In this document: positions 7,707 through 15,745 of the stretch, one piece after another
How positions within the stretch are numbered: the stretch's first letter is position 1
How the letters are laid out: every line of letters starts with the position of its first letter
DNA from: JAGOPY01 sp964619555
Lineage (GTDB): Bacteria > Bacteroidota > Bacteroidia > Bacteroidales > JAGOPY01
NCBI GenBank assembly: GCA_964619555.1
Contig: CAZUDV010000008.1
Span: 1 to 64,000, forward strand
Length of the DNA: 64,000 bases
Direction: 5' to 3'
Translations under genes and position numbers: made by a program
The notes under the pieces: generated by a model
What the model was told of the DNA's origin: nothing
The model's input: only the letters and a program-made list of their open reading frames with translations
Database searches by the model: none

Positions 7707-9107
7707 ATGAAGATAGGACTGATTTTCCCGAACAAAGACCGCCGGTACAAGACCGTCCATATTGGTCTGGCGAGCCTGGCGGCGTATGCCAGGGAAAAGC
7801 ATCCTGACCTGGAATTCCAGGTTTTGGATACCCGGGTGGCTACGCGAAAGGAGACCCGGCAATTTTTAAACACAGCCTTCGACCTGATCGGCATGACAGT
7901 TTTCTCGCCGGTTTATTTTGAAGTCATCGAACTATTCAACCGGATCAGGAAAAACGATGGGAAGGTGCCGATCGTTCTCGGCGGACCTTATGTGACCACC
8001 ATAGAGGAGGAGATCTTCAGGGAAACACCCGCCAATTATGCCGTATATGGTGAAGGGGAAATCACTTTTACCGAACTGATCGCACATTTGAAAGGCGAAA
8101 AACAGCTGGATGAGATCAATGGGCTGATGTACGTGGCATTGGACGGTTCCCTGGTGATCAATCCCCCCCGGGAGAAGTTCAAAACGCTGGATGACCTGCC
8201 CATTCCGGCCTATGATCTTTTTCCGATGAACCGTTACCCGTTGCACCGGATGGTCACCACAAGGGGTTGCCCCTTTGCCTGTGCCTGGTGCAATTCCAGC
8301 AGTATCTGGGGGCACCACCTAAGTGCGATGGGTCCCGAAAGGATGGTCAGGGAAGTCGAACATCTTATAAACAATTACGGCAAAAAGATCTTTGTATTTG
8401 GTGATAATACGTTCAACAGTGATTTACGACGGGTGGAAGGATTCTGTGACCTTCTCATCGATAAAAGGATCGATATTTTATGGTCGGTATCGCTGCGTGC
8501 TGATATCCTGAATCCTGATATAGCGATGAAAATGAAAAAGGCCGGTTGCTACAATGTATCCATCGGAATAGAATCGGCGAATGATTCGATGTTAGAACGC
8601 ATCGGTAAAGGCACGACCATAGCCAGGGTAAAAGCAGGTATAAAGATGTTGAAGGAAGCCGGGATAGAGATCATGTCGCAATACGTGATCGGCAGTCCTG
8701 GAGAGACACTCGGTACTGTTAAGGAGTCGGTCGCTTTCGCTAAACAGTCTGGATGTGACTATATTAACTTTTATATGGCCCTTCCTTTCAAGGGTACCAG
8801 GCAATGGGATTATGTACTGGCAAATGGGACTATGTATACGCCGAATATCCATGAATTCCATTCCATCAACCCGAGAATTGTATTTGAAACGCCCGAATTC
8901 ACTCATAAAGAAAGGCTGGAGGCGATCCGGCTGGTTAAAAAGGAAGGATTTTACAGCAACAAGGATAAGAAGAACTGGTGGTTCGATTTGGCAAAATCGA
9001 CAGGTGAATTGATCCAACGGGTACTACCCAGAAAAGCGGGCGAAACGCTATATATGCTTCTGAAATCAGTCTACCGCATCCGATCGGTCAAAAAACACAA
9101 TCTTTAA
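7707..9107 (+). CDS. B12-binding radical SAM protein
   Basis: A 466-residue protein with an N-terminal cobalamin-binding Rossmann domain (about residues 1-135; GLASLAAYAREKHPDLEFQVLDTR and IVLGGPYVT) and a radical SAM domain with TTRGCPFACAWC (CxxxCxxC, about residue 185). NVSIGIESANDSMLERIGKG (about 285) is typical of the BchE/P-methylase class of B12-dependent radical SAM enzymes, which do methylations, cyclisations and ring closures. It follows the SDR gene by 35 bases and precedes the glycosyltransferase by 15. Coexistence with a second, SPASM-like radical SAM enzyme argues for a specialised product. Confidence 0.9.
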   Translation: MKIGLIFPNKDRRYKTVHIGLASLAAYAREKHPDLEFQVLDTRVATRKETRQFLNTAFDLIGMTVFSPVYFEVIELFNRIRKNDGKVPIVLGGPYVTTIEEEIFRETPANYAVYGEGEITFTELIAHLKGEKQLDEINGLMYVALDGSLVINPPREKFKTLDDLPIPAYDLFPMNRYPLHRMVTTRGCPFACAWCNSSSIWGHHLSAMGPERMVREVEHLINNYGKKIFVFGDNTFNSDLRRVEGFCDLLIDKRIDILWSVSLRADILNPDIAMKMKKAGCYNVSIGIESANDSMLERIGKGTTIARVKAGIKMLKEAGIEIMSQYVIGSPGETLGTVKESVAFAKQSGCDYINFYMALPFKGTRQWDYVLANGTMYTPNIHEFHSINPRIVFETPEFTHKERLEAIRLVKKEGFYSNKDKKNWWFDLAKSTGELIQRVLPRKAGETLYMLLKSVYRIRSVKKHNL

Positions 9108-9122
9108 CAACCGGATGAGATT

Positions 9123-10199
9123 ATGACTATCATCTTCATTATAACAGCTTTGGTAATCATGCTCTATTTTTCCTATCCGATATGGTTGCGAATCATCAGG
9201 CCTGCCAGGTGTGAAACGAAGCCGCCCATGAAGGAGATTGATGGTGTTACACTGGTGCTTCTTTCATACAATGGCAGGGATTATCTTGAAGAAAAGATCA
9301 GGGTGCTTCTGGAGGATTTAAGGGTATTTCCTCATCACGAGATGATCATCGTAGATGATCACAGCGAGGACGGCAGCCAGGAGGTGATCAGTAAATTTGC
9401 GGGAGAAGAGGGGCTCAGAATAATATTGAAGGATGAGCACAGGGGGATACCCCATACGATGAATCTGGCAGTCGAAAAGGCCCGTTATGATAATATCATA
9501 TTCTGCGATCAGCGACAGGAGGCTTCGCACAACATTTTGAAGAAACTTTCGGAACCCCTGGGAAATGACGAAATCGGAGCCGTGTCTGCCTGCATATCAC
9601 AATTGGACAAGAATGGATGTACTTCATTGATAAGGCGTTATGAGAATTTCCTGAAAGCTGCTGAGAGCCGGGTGGGCAGCCTTATGGGGGTATATGGCCC
9701 TTTGTACGCGATGAAAAAAGGCTGCTATATTCCGATTCCCGAACAGATCATCCTGGACGACCTTTACCTTAGCCTGGGTATAATGGCTTCTAAAAAGATA
9801 AGTCTGCTTGAAGATTGCAGAATATACGACGAACACATTTGTTCGCTCACGGATTACAGGCGGATCAGGCGATATCTGCGCGGCTTCCTGCAAATTATTA
9901 CGGCCAGGGATATGTTAAGTAAATTGCCAGCCAGGCAACTGATCATGTTGCTCTGGCATAAGTACCTCAGGTTGCTTATCCCGGTCCTGCTGTTCCTCAG
10001 CTACATATCGACGGGTATCCTGACCATGTATAACCCGGCATACCTGCTGCCTTTCATTCTTTTTACCGTACTGGGAATCCTATCCCTGACGCCGGCCATT
10101 TCGCGGATGAAAAACTTGTTCATTCATTTCGCAAGAATAAACATACTTTACATCCTGGCTATGGGCGAAATACTGATCCGCAGGCCGGAGCCCGGTTAA
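9123..10199 (+). CDS. membrane-anchored family 2 glycosyltransferase
   Basis: A 358-residue GT-A glycosyltransferase. An N-terminal helix (residues 2-24) is followed by the catalytic domain with VTLVLLSYNGRDYLEEKI and IIVDDHSEDGSQEV (nucleotide-sugar site), and the DQR of IIFCDQRQEAS stands where family 2 enzymes have the DxD motif. Three C-terminal hydrophobic segments (about residues 275-345) anchor it in the inner membrane. It is the last gene of the run that begins with the metallo-hydrolase, so a lipid-linked or membrane-bound sugar conjugate is the likely product. The stop is three bases from the end of the convergent cytochrome gene. Confidence 0.85.
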   Translation: MTIIFIITALVIMLYFSYPIWLRIIRPARCETKPPMKEIDGVTLVLLSYNGRDYLEEKIRVLLEDLRVFPHHEMIIVDDHSEDGSQEVISKFAGEEGLRIILKDEHRGIPHTMNLAVEKARYDNIIFCDQRQEASHNILKKLSEPLGNDEIGAVSACISQLDKNGCTSLIRRYENFLKAAESRVGSLMGVYGPLYAMKKGCYIPIPEQIILDDLYLSLGIMASKKISLLEDCRIYDEHICSLTDYRRIRRYLRGFLQIITARDMLSKLPARQLIMLLWHKYLRLLIPVLLFLSYISTGILTMYNPAYLLPFILFTVLGILSLTPAISRMKNLFIHFARINILYILAMGEILIRRPEPG

Positions 10200-10201
10200 G
10201 G

Positions 10202-11209
10202 TCATTCTCCGGCCGGTTCGGGTGGAAATTTTTCTCCCGGGGTAAAAACGGTCTTGGCAACTTTGTTCTCCACAGGTTCCAGGGAATGAAGGTACTGGTA
10301 CAATGCTTTCAGATCGGATTCGTCCATTCTTGCATACATACCCCAGGGCATTGGGCTGCCCTCGTGCAACCGGCCGCCTTTAAACCTCTGCACAAATGTT
10401 TCCTGCGACCATTCCGCAATTACTCCGGTACCTTTATGAGGAGTAATATTGGGTGAAATAAAAGCATATCCGTTCGATAATGAATTGGGGGGGAAAATGC
10501 CGCCGCCGGCAAAGTCAGGATTGATCTGGCGTCCGGTATTATCCCTGGATATATGACATCCCAGGCAATTGCCAATACTATTGGCCAGGTAATGGCCATA
10601 TGCAGCCGTGGTATCCCTTGAAATGGATGCCGGAGGCGTGCTTTTGGGCCCTTCGGGCTTCAGGATCCCAAATGCCAGAAGTGCTTTTGCCATAAGGGTA
10701 TAATCAGTCGGTTCAACCTTATGTTTTACGGGAGGCTGTGAGCGCAGAAACGAGATCACCGCGGTAAGGTCCGCATCGGTCATACCCTGAAAGACCATGA
10801 AAGGCGGAAGAAATTTACCGTCGTGCTTAACACTGTAGCGTACAGCCCGGGCCAATTCCCCGTCAGTCATATTACCGATCCCGGTTTCAGGATCAGGGGT
10901 CAGATTGGGGGCACGAAACGTACCAAGGCCTGGGACTTCTTCTTCCCATCCGCCACTCAATGGAATCTGCTGGCCCTTTTCAACATCCATTATCTTATCC
11001 ATGGGGACGTGACAGCTTGCGCAATGTGCCATTCCATAAGCCAGGTATTTTCCGCGTTCAATGACTGCCGAATCATTACTTGCTGCTATATCCGGATAAG
11101 GAGCGTCATAGGTTTTGTTCCAGGTCAACTGGACGTAACCAAAAAGAACAACAACCAGCATGACCAGTACGAAAACCAACCATGCTAAAACCTTAAATAA
11201 CTTTCTCAT
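10202..11209 (-). CDS. diheme cytochrome c, membrane-anchored
   Basis: A 335-residue periplasmic cytochrome with an N-terminal membrane helix (residues 5-27) and two class I cytochrome c domains. Heme sites are CASCH (about residue 62) and CLGCH (about 216); distal methionines are probably in the SPMPWGMY region and the corresponding site of domain 1. The layout resembles the cytochrome subunits of membrane-bound alcohol or aldehyde dehydrogenases and orphan diheme cytochromes, but no dehydrogenase gene is next to it. It likely carries electrons between membrane complexes and periplasmic partners. Confidence 0.88.
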   Translation of the reverse strand: MRKLFKVLAWLVFVLVMLVVVLFGYVQLTWNKTYDAPYPDIAASNDSAVIERGKYLAYGMAHCASCHVPMDKIMDVEKGQQIPLSGGWEEEVPGLGTFRAPNLTPDPETGIGNMTDGELARAVRYSVKHDGKFLPPFMVFQGMTDADLTAVISFLRSQPPVKHKVEPTDYTLMAKALLAFGILKPEGPKSTPPASISRDTTAAYGHYLANSIGNCLGCHISRDNTGRQINPDFAGGGIFPPNSLSNGYAFISPNITPHKGTGVIAEWSQETFVQRFKGGRLHEGSPMPWGMYARMDESDLKALYQYLHSLEPVENKVAKTVFTPGEKFPPEPAGE

Positions 11210-11234
11210 ACTCAGACTAATTGATTAATATAGG

Positions 11235-11242
11235 CAAAAATA
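11235..11242 (-). promoter_or_regulatory. promoter -7 box for diheme cytochrome gene
   Basis: Minus-strand TATTTTTG matches TAnnTTTG and lies 26 bases upstream of the cytochrome start codon. No TTG at the expected -33 position. Confidence 0.4.
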
Positions 11243-11619
11243 TTATGATTAAATCGATGTCGTTGTTAATGAAATGTTAAATAAAGTAGTATAGATCAAC
11301 GAGATAGGAAGTATTTACCGAATATTTTTGCTTTGTGTTTAGATCTGTAAGGTTTACGATTGTTTTACCCTTCTGGACGAGCAGATGAACCGGTACAGGT
11401 CAGGCCCGGTCATTAATCCAGAATTGGTTTATGCGCTGCAAACCATTCCCGGTTATTTTTCTCCGTTCCTGGCCGGACCTGTGATGGTATCCGACTATTA
11501 AGTGAAGACTGGCTGATCAGTTAGGGAGAAGTACCAGGATTCTTCCACATGGAAGGGGCCTTGAAGGAGTTCACAATAAAAGTCAGGATCAAAAAAGTTG
11601 GATAGCGGCAGGAATAGTA
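11243..11619. other. gene-poor stretch with possible decayed coding DNA
   Basis: No intact gene. Two pieces look like decayed coding sequence on the plus strand: one from ATG 11384 reads MNRYRSGPVINPELVYALQT and continues IPGYFSPFLAGPVMVSDY to a stop at 11501, and another frame at about 11523-11604 reads GEVPGFFHMEGALKEFTIKV. They may belong to one lost gene, but I do not recognise the family. Confidence 0.3.
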
Positions 11620-11648
11620 TTGAGATTTGCAGGGAAGATGTAAATTTG
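11620..11648 (+). promoter_or_regulatory. promoter for secreted protein gene at 11687
   Basis: TTG at 11620-11622, an 18-base spacer and TAAATTTG at 11641-11648. The -7 box is an exact match to TAnnTTTG; the spacer is slightly short. The predicted transcript would have a leader of about 30 bases. Confidence 0.5.
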
Positions 11649-11686
11649 CTTTGCCATTAATTAAAAAAATTTTAAATCAAAATCAA

Positions 11687-12151
11687 ATGAAAAAGATCAT
11701 GCTCTTTTTTGCAGCCATGGCTGCAATCGTGGTATCATATGCACAGACCGCCACAGAAGAAATAGACCTGGTTCAGGCTGCCTTTGGTATGGAAAAGAAG
11801 GCCCTGGTAGCCGATTACATTAAGCTCGAAGGTGAACAAAATGATGCCTTCTGGGCCTTGTACGATGAATATGAATTACTTAGAAAGGACTTCGGAAAGA
11901 TCCGTATCGAGCTATGGGCCATTTACGACCAGACTTACCAATCGATGACCGGGGAATTGGCAGAAGCCTGGGTGGAAGATGTCATGAAACTACAAACAGA
12001 CACGGATAAGCTCATCAGGACTTATTACAAGAAAATCAAAAAAGAGGTGGATCCGTTGACCGCAGCCCAATTCTACCAGATAGAAAATTATATTCTTACG
12101 GCTGTCCGAATGGAATTGCACGAGGTTATGCCGTTTATCAATGAAAAATAA
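11687..12151 (+). CDS. secreted helical protein of unknown function
   Basis: A 154-residue protein with a clear signal peptide (MKKIMLFFAAMAAIVVSYAQ, cleavage after YA). The mature part is mostly predicted helix and rich in charged residues (EKKALVADYIKLEGEQNDAF, FWALYDEYE, IRTYYKKIKKEVDPLTAAQF). This periplasmic helical pattern is reminiscent of Spy/CpxP-like LTxxQ proteins (LTAAQF), but the similarity is weak. The start at 11687 is chosen because it opens directly into the signal peptide; an in-frame ATG at 11627 lies upstream of the predicted promoter box. A rho-independent terminator follows. Confidence 0.7.
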   Translation: MKKIMLFFAAMAAIVVSYAQTATEEIDLVQAAFGMEKKALVADYIKLEGEQNDAFWALYDEYELLRKDFGKIRIELWAIYDQTYQSMTGELAEAWVEDVMKLQTDTDKLIRTYYKKIKKEVDPLTAAQFYQIENYILTAVRMELHEVMPFINEK

Positions 12152-12172
12152 ACCATTTCTCCCGATTGTATT

Positions 12173-12204
12173 AAAGGCATTTTTTAATTAGAATGCCTTT
12201 TTTT
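12173..12204 (+). terminator. rho-independent terminator
   Basis: AAAGGCATT, a ten-base loop, then AATGCCTTT and a run of T residues, 22 bases after the stop of the secreted helical protein gene. Perfect nine-base stem. Confidence 0.85.
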
Positions 12205-12393
12205 ATCTCATTTATTATCAGTGGATTATTTGATATAAACTTGAAAGGTCTTGCTTCTGGCACAAATTTTTATTACATTTGGATTAGTTTGATATGATAA
12301 ATATGCTATTTATAAAACCGGACAATCTGGATTATACCTAGGTCTTAATCTTATAAGCTGGTATAATCGTGATGGTTAATAAAACTTACAAAT

Positions 12394-13773
12394 ATGATCA
12401 CAATCATTATACCGGCACTGAATGAAGAAGAACATATCGCTTCTGTCATTTCACAATCATGGTTGCATCCTGAAGTGAACGAGGTAATCGTGGTGGACGA
12501 TAATTCCACGGATAATACCGTTGAGATTTCCAAACGGCACGGAGCGAAAATCCTTATCAGCTCTTCACCCGGTAAAGGCACTTCCATGAAGGAAGGCATA
12601 CTGGCTGCATCCAGTGATATCGTCTGCTTTCTGGATGGCGACATCGATCCTTATCCAGAGGACACCATCAGGTTATTGACGGATCCTATCCTGAAAAATG
12701 AAGCCGACTTCGTGAAATCAACATTCGAAAGGAATGCGGGCAGAGTAACCGAACTTGTTGCCAAACCTTTGTTGAGCATTTTATTCCCGGAATTGGTCAA
12801 GTACAACCAGCCTTTGAGCGGAATGATTGCAGCCAGGAAATCCGTTCTTCAATCCATCGAATTCGTTGATGATTATGGAGTGGATATAGGGATCCTGATC
12901 GACATGCACCTGAGAAAGGTAAGGTGCTGCGAAGTTAACATCGGGTATATCGAGAATAAAAGCAAGCCTTGGGAATCACTTGGCAGGATGAGCCGGGAGG
13001 TGGCCCGGGCAATTATCCAGAAGTCAATGACCTATCGGAAGTCATCTAAGGATATTACATTCGAAGATATCCTGGAGAGTCTTCGCTATCGGTTTGAAAA
13101 TGAACTTGACAGCCAATTGGGAAAAACCAGGAAACTGATCCTGTTCGATATGGATAACACCCTGCTTTCAGGCCGATTTATTGATTATTGCTCGGAAACT
13201 TTTGGTTTTAAAGAGGAGCTTGTGAAGCTCAGATCGTTCGAAGAGGATTCCATATTGCTGACCAAAAGAATAGCCAGGTTTCTCAGGGGAAAACCCCTGG
13301 CTGACCTTTTAGCTGTGGTGGAAAAGATACCCATCGTTAAGGGAGCAAAAGAGATCATCGGTGAACTGAAAAGAAGGGGATATCTGGTGGGAATAATTTC
13401 CGACAGTTATGACTGCATCACGGAGTATTTAAAAGACAAACTTTCAATTGATTTTTCCATATCAAATGAGCTGGAATTTTCAAATCGAATCTGTACCGGG
13501 GAAGTGAAGATCCCTTCCTATTTTTTCAAAGACCCTGACAGCCTTTGCCATCACGCCGTTTGTAAGACGAATGCACTGTTAATGGTGCTCCGGAGCCTCG
13601 AAATTGAGAATGAAAATACAATTGTCGTGGGGGATGGCCTCAACGACCTGTGCATGATTAAAAATGCTGGTTATGGCGTATCTTTCAATTCCAATGATCA
13701 GATTCTGGATCAACATGCCGACCTGGTGATCAAGATTCCATCCTTCAGGGAATTGCTAAACTTTGCTCATTGA
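12394..13773 (+). CDS. gpgS: GpgS-like glucosyltransferase fused to HAD phosphatase
   Basis: A 459-residue two-domain protein. Residues 1-240 are a GT-A transferase with the signatures of glucosyl-3-phosphoglycerate synthase (GT81): VVDDNSTDNT, the D81-G82-D83 metal motif, GRVTELVAKPLL at 116-127, QPLSG at 139-143 and YGVDIGILID at 161-170. Residues 248-459 are a HAD hydrolase of the phosphoserine-phosphatase type with DMDNT (D252, D254), GIISDSYD and GDGLND. Inference: the first half makes glucosyl-3-phosphoglycerate from an NDP-glucose and 3-phosphoglycerate, and the second removes the phosphate to give glucosylglycerate, a compatible solute. The two steps are usually separate proteins. Alternatives are a mannosyl product or a HAD half acting on another phosphate ester. 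Confidence 0.8.
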   Translation: MITIIIPALNEEEHIASVISQSWLHPEVNEVIVVDDNSTDNTVEISKRHGAKILISSSPGKGTSMKEGILAASSDIVCFLDGDIDPYPEDTIRLLTDPILKNEADFVKSTFERNAGRVTELVAKPLLSILFPELVKYNQPLSGMIAARKSVLQSIEFVDDYGVDIGILIDMHLRKVRCCEVNIGYIENKSKPWESLGRMSREVARAIIQKSMTYRKSSKDITFEDILESLRYRFENELDSQLGKTRKLILFDMDNTLLSGRFIDYCSETFGFKEELVKLRSFEEDSILLTKRIARFLRGKPLADLLAVVEKIPIVKGAKEIIGELKRRGYLVGIISDSYDCITEYLKDKLSIDFSISNELEFSNRICTGEVKIPSYFFKDPDSLCHHAVCKTNALLMVLRSLEIENENTIVVGDGLNDLCMIKNAGYGVSFNSNDQILDQHADLVIKIPSFRELLNFAH

Positions 13774-13801
13774 TAATAGGGAAGAATCATACGGGTTTTA
13801 T

Positions 13802-13809
13802 TAATTTTG
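13802..13809 (+). promoter_or_regulatory. promoter -7 box for gene at 13845
   Basis: TAATTTTG, exact match to TAnnTTTG, 35 bases before the start codon and after the stop of the GpgS fusion, suggesting separate transcription. No -33 TTG seen. Confidence 0.4.
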
Positions 13810-13844
13810 CAGGCTTTTGACCACTTCTTCCAGAAAAATTAATC

Positions 13845-14336
13845 ATGACCAGAATAGGGCAATCATTTCTTCTTCTTTTCACTTTATTAAGTTTGAATGT
13901 ATTCGGCCAGTCTGAAATGGAAGATGTTCATGAAGGACATGATCATCACCGGCATGAGACAGGTCTGGCCGGATCTGCCGTTTATCTTTTCAAAGAAGGG
14001 GTTTTCGGGCTCAGCACACACTTACATTACACTTACAACCTGGCTGAAACCCCGTTTGGGATTGGAGCGGGATATGAGGTGATCTTTACGGAGCATCGGC
14101 ACCATAACATCGGAATCGCGGCAATATACCGGCCTGTGGAAGGGCTCAACCTGAACCTGACACCCGGGATCGCATGGGAAGGAGGGAGCAGCCATGGCCC
14201 CGTTTTTGCCCTGCATTTTGAAACTTCCTATGAATTCCAGTTCCATCACTGGCATATCGGGCCTGCCATCTCCATCGGATATGACCCGGAAGATTACCAT
14301 TTGGGTCTGGGAATTCATATCGGTTATGGATTTTGA
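13845..14336 (+). CDS. small outer-membrane-like protein with His-rich N-terminus
   Basis: A 163-residue exported protein: signal peptide MTRIGQSFLLLFTLLSLNVFG, then a histidine and acid rich stretch EDVHEGHDHHRHETG (about residues 27-41) that could bind metal. The rest alternates polar and aromatic or glycine residues (YLFKEGVFGLSTHLHYTYNL, HIGPAISIGYDPEDYHLGLG, HIGYGF) and ends in phenylalanine, as outer-membrane beta barrels do. The size suits an eight-stranded barrel. Similar small His-rich barrel proteins occur in Bacteroidota beside metal transport genes, but none is next to this one. Function unknown. Confidence 0.65.
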   Translation: MTRIGQSFLLLFTLLSLNVFGQSEMEDVHEGHDHHRHETGLAGSAVYLFKEGVFGLSTHLHYTYNLAETPFGIGAGYEVIFTEHRHHNIGIAAIYRPVEGLNLNLTPGIAWEGGSSHGPVFALHFETSYEFQFHHWHIGPAISIGYDPEDYHLGLGIHIGYGF

Positions 14337-14361
14337 GTTTTTTCGGAATTTGAAACCGGAT

Positions 14362-14394
14362 TTGGAAATTTGGAATTCAAAAAAACTATCTTTG
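14362..14394 (+). promoter_or_regulatory. promoter for kbl
   Basis: TTG at 14362-14364, a 22-base spacer and TATCTTTG at 14387-14394. The -7 box fits TAnnTTTG exactly; the spacer is a little long. The leader to the kbl ATG would be about 45 bases. Confidence 0.45.
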
Positions 14395-14447
14395 CACCAC
14401 TTTGTTAATTCTTTAACACTATCTAACCATTTCAAAATCTTAATTAT

Positions 14448-15686
14448 ATGATCGGTAAAATGAAAGACTTCCTGGCAACTGAGCTGAAGAACATCGAAGA
14501 AGCCGGGTTATACAAGCATGAGCGTATCATTGAAAGCGAGCAGGGGGCAGAAATCATCGTTAAGGGTAAAAAATGCCTTAATTTCTGTGCCAACAATTAC
14601 CTGGGACTCTCTTCTCACCCCGAAGTGATTGCCGCTGCCCATAAAGGGATCGAAGACCGTGGTTATGGAATGTCATCAGTACGTTTCATCTGCGGCACAC
14701 AGGATATTCACAAGGAATTGGAACAAAAGGTTGCTAAATTCCTTGGAATGGAAGATTCCATCCTGTTCTCATCGTGCTTCGATGCCAATGGCGCCGTGTT
14801 TGAACCATTATTCCAGGCTGAGGATGCGATTATAACCGATGCCCTGAATCATGCTTCAATCATCGACGGGATCCGCCTGAGCAAAGCCCAGCGCTGGATT
14901 TACAAGCATAATGACTTCAGGGATGTGGAGGAGGAGGACCCTGCAACAGGTAAGATGGCCAAAGGCCTCGAAAGGTGCCTCATTGAAGCCAAAAACTGCC
15001 GTTTTAAGGTGATTGCGACAGACGGGGCATTCAGTATGGACGGAGATGTTGCCAAACTGAAAGAGATCTGTGACCTGGCTGAGAAATATGATGCCCTGGT
15101 TATGGTTGACGACAGCCATGCCTCCGGATTTATGGGAAAGACCGGTCGCGGCACCCATGAATTCCGCGATGTGATGGGCCGTGTGGACATCATCACCACC
15201 ACCTTTGGGAAAGCCCTGGGTGGGGCATCCGGCGGCTGTATTGCCAGCAGCAGGGAGATCATTTCCTGGATGCGCAACAAAGCCCGTCCGTACCTGTTCT
15301 CCAACACCGTGGCCCCGGCAGTGGTCCGTGCCACTATCCAGGTACTCGATATGCTTTCAGCCACCACCGATCTCCGCGATAAGCTGGAACGCAACACCAA
15401 ATATTTCCGTACGAAGATGACCGAGGCCGGATTCGATATCATCCCCGGTGAACATCCGATTGTCCCGATCATGTTCGGCAAATACCCGGATTGCTCCAAA
15501 CTGGCTGTACAGTTTGCCAACCGGATGCTGGAAGAAGGCGTCTATGTGATCGCTTTCTCCTTCCCGGTGGTACCCAGGGGCAAGGACCGTATCCGCGTTC
15601 AGATCTCGGCCGGTCATGACCAACACCATCTTGACCACGCGATCGATGCTTTCGTGAAGGTCGGGAAAGAGTTGGGAATGATATAA
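14448..15686 (+). CDS. kbl: 2-amino-3-ketobutyrate CoA ligase (glycine C-acetyltransferase)
   Basis: A 412-residue PLP enzyme of the alpha-oxoamine synthase family. It cleaves 2-amino-3-ketobutyrate with CoA to glycine and acetyl-CoA, completing threonine breakdown begun by tdh. Markers: NNYLGLSSHPEVI, the SVRFICGTQDIHKELE block, FSSCFDANGAVFEPL, DDSHASGFMGKTGRG, and TTTFGKALGGASGG carrying the PLP lysine (about residue 252). AINIR-like RGKDRIRVQISAGH lies near the C-terminus. Full length. A kbl call rather than serine palmitoyltransferase or AONS is favoured by the ICGTQDIHKELE and FDANGAVFEPL stretches and by a tdh gene 13 kb away. Confidence 0.93.
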   Translation: MIGKMKDFLATELKNIEEAGLYKHERIIESEQGAEIIVKGKKCLNFCANNYLGLSSHPEVIAAAHKGIEDRGYGMSSVRFICGTQDIHKELEQKVAKFLGMEDSILFSSCFDANGAVFEPLFQAEDAIITDALNHASIIDGIRLSKAQRWIYKHNDFRDVEEEDPATGKMAKGLERCLIEAKNCRFKVIATDGAFSMDGDVAKLKEICDLAEKYDALVMVDDSHASGFMGKTGRGTHEFRDVMGRVDIITTTFGKALGGASGGCIASSREIISWMRNKARPYLFSNTVAPAVVRATIQVLDMLSATTDLRDKLERNTKYFRTKMTEAGFDIIPGEHPIVPIMFGKYPDCSKLAVQFANRMLEEGVYVIAFSFPVVPRGKDRIRVQISAGHDQHHLDHAIDAFVKVGKELGMI

Positions 15687-15688
15687 AA

Positions 15689-15745
15689 GCATAGGGCATA
15701 GGGCTTAGAGCAGCATTCCCTGCGCCCTATGCTCTACGCCCTATG
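15689..15745. terminator. inverted heptamer repeats between convergent genes
   Basis: Left arm GCATAGG-GCATAGG-GCTTAGA-GCA (15689-15712) and right arm GCCCTAT-GCTCTAC-GCCCTAT-GC (15723-15745) form a long imperfect hairpin between the ends of kbl and the convergent YdeI gene. Each arm is itself a 7-base-period repeat. It could act as a bidirectional terminator, with its left T-poor side a reason for doubt. Confidence 0.5.
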
